From positions 1 to 5,600 of the forward strand of contig CAZNJT010000090.1 of the NCBI GenBank assembly GCA_964573475.1: 5,600 nt of DNA, given 5' to 3'. The DNA comes from CAVZKK01 sp964573475 (lineage in GTDB: Archaea > Thermoproteota > Bathyarchaeia > Bathyarchaeales > Bathycorpusculaceae). Under the pieces are notes generated by a model. The model made no database searches, had not been told where the DNA came from, and worked only from the letters and a program-made list of their open reading frames with translations. Both the position numbers and the translations under genes were made by a program. Shown here piece by piece: positions 5,599 through 5,600 of this stretch (position 1 is the first letter of the stretch; every line of letters begins with the position of its first letter).

Positions 5599-5600
5599 AC

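Overview
The window looks like a thermophile-type archaeal chromosome segment. Evidence: TATA-like boxes sit about 20-40 bases before genes. Ribosome-binding sites of the GGTGA/AAAGGAGG type sit before GTG or TTG starts. The gene families are typically archaeal or thermophilic: a two-domain protein disulfide oxidoreductase, a single-subunit ferredoxin:thioredoxin-reductase catalytic chain, an intein-bearing B12-dependent ribonucleotide reductase, and a His-type Fe/Mn superoxide dismutase. The proteins, especially the SOD, remind me of uncultivated TACK lineages such as Bathyarchaeia. That placement is an impression, not a tree.

Layout: two blocks diverge from a hub at about 1327-1455. Leftward (minus strand) lie superoxide dismutase (712-1326), then a glutaredoxin-like protein (314-598) whose stop overlaps the TTG start of an FTR catalytic subunit (1-317, cut by the window edge). 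Rightward (plus strand) lie a 53-residue rubredoxin (1456-1617), the nrdJ ribonucleotide reductase precursor (1712-4903) and a protein disulfide oxidoreductase (4954-5598). The nrdJ gene carries one 366-residue LAGLIDADG intein (2834-3931). No intergenic stretch exceeds 300 bases and I see no RNA gene or CRISPR.

All six genes concern electron or thiol traffic. FTR would take electrons from ferredoxin and reduce a CxxC protein, most plausibly the co-transcribed glutaredoxin-like protein. NrdJ needs an external dithiol donor to re-reduce its active-site cysteines through its C-terminal CxxxxC tail, and two candidate donors (glutaredoxin-like protein, PDO) lie nearby. SOD and rubredoxin face each other across a shared promoter region, suggesting an oxygen or superoxide response. 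The functional links are inferred from neighbourhood; the family assignments are read directly from motifs.

The most interesting local points are: (1) the intein sits immediately before the catalytic thiyl-radical cysteine of NrdJ, with a proline at the -1 position; (2) the compact redoxin neighbourhood may form a ferredoxin-to-RNR electron route; (3) several gene starts need moving, rubredoxin and glutaredoxin in particular. No wholly unknown system is evident.
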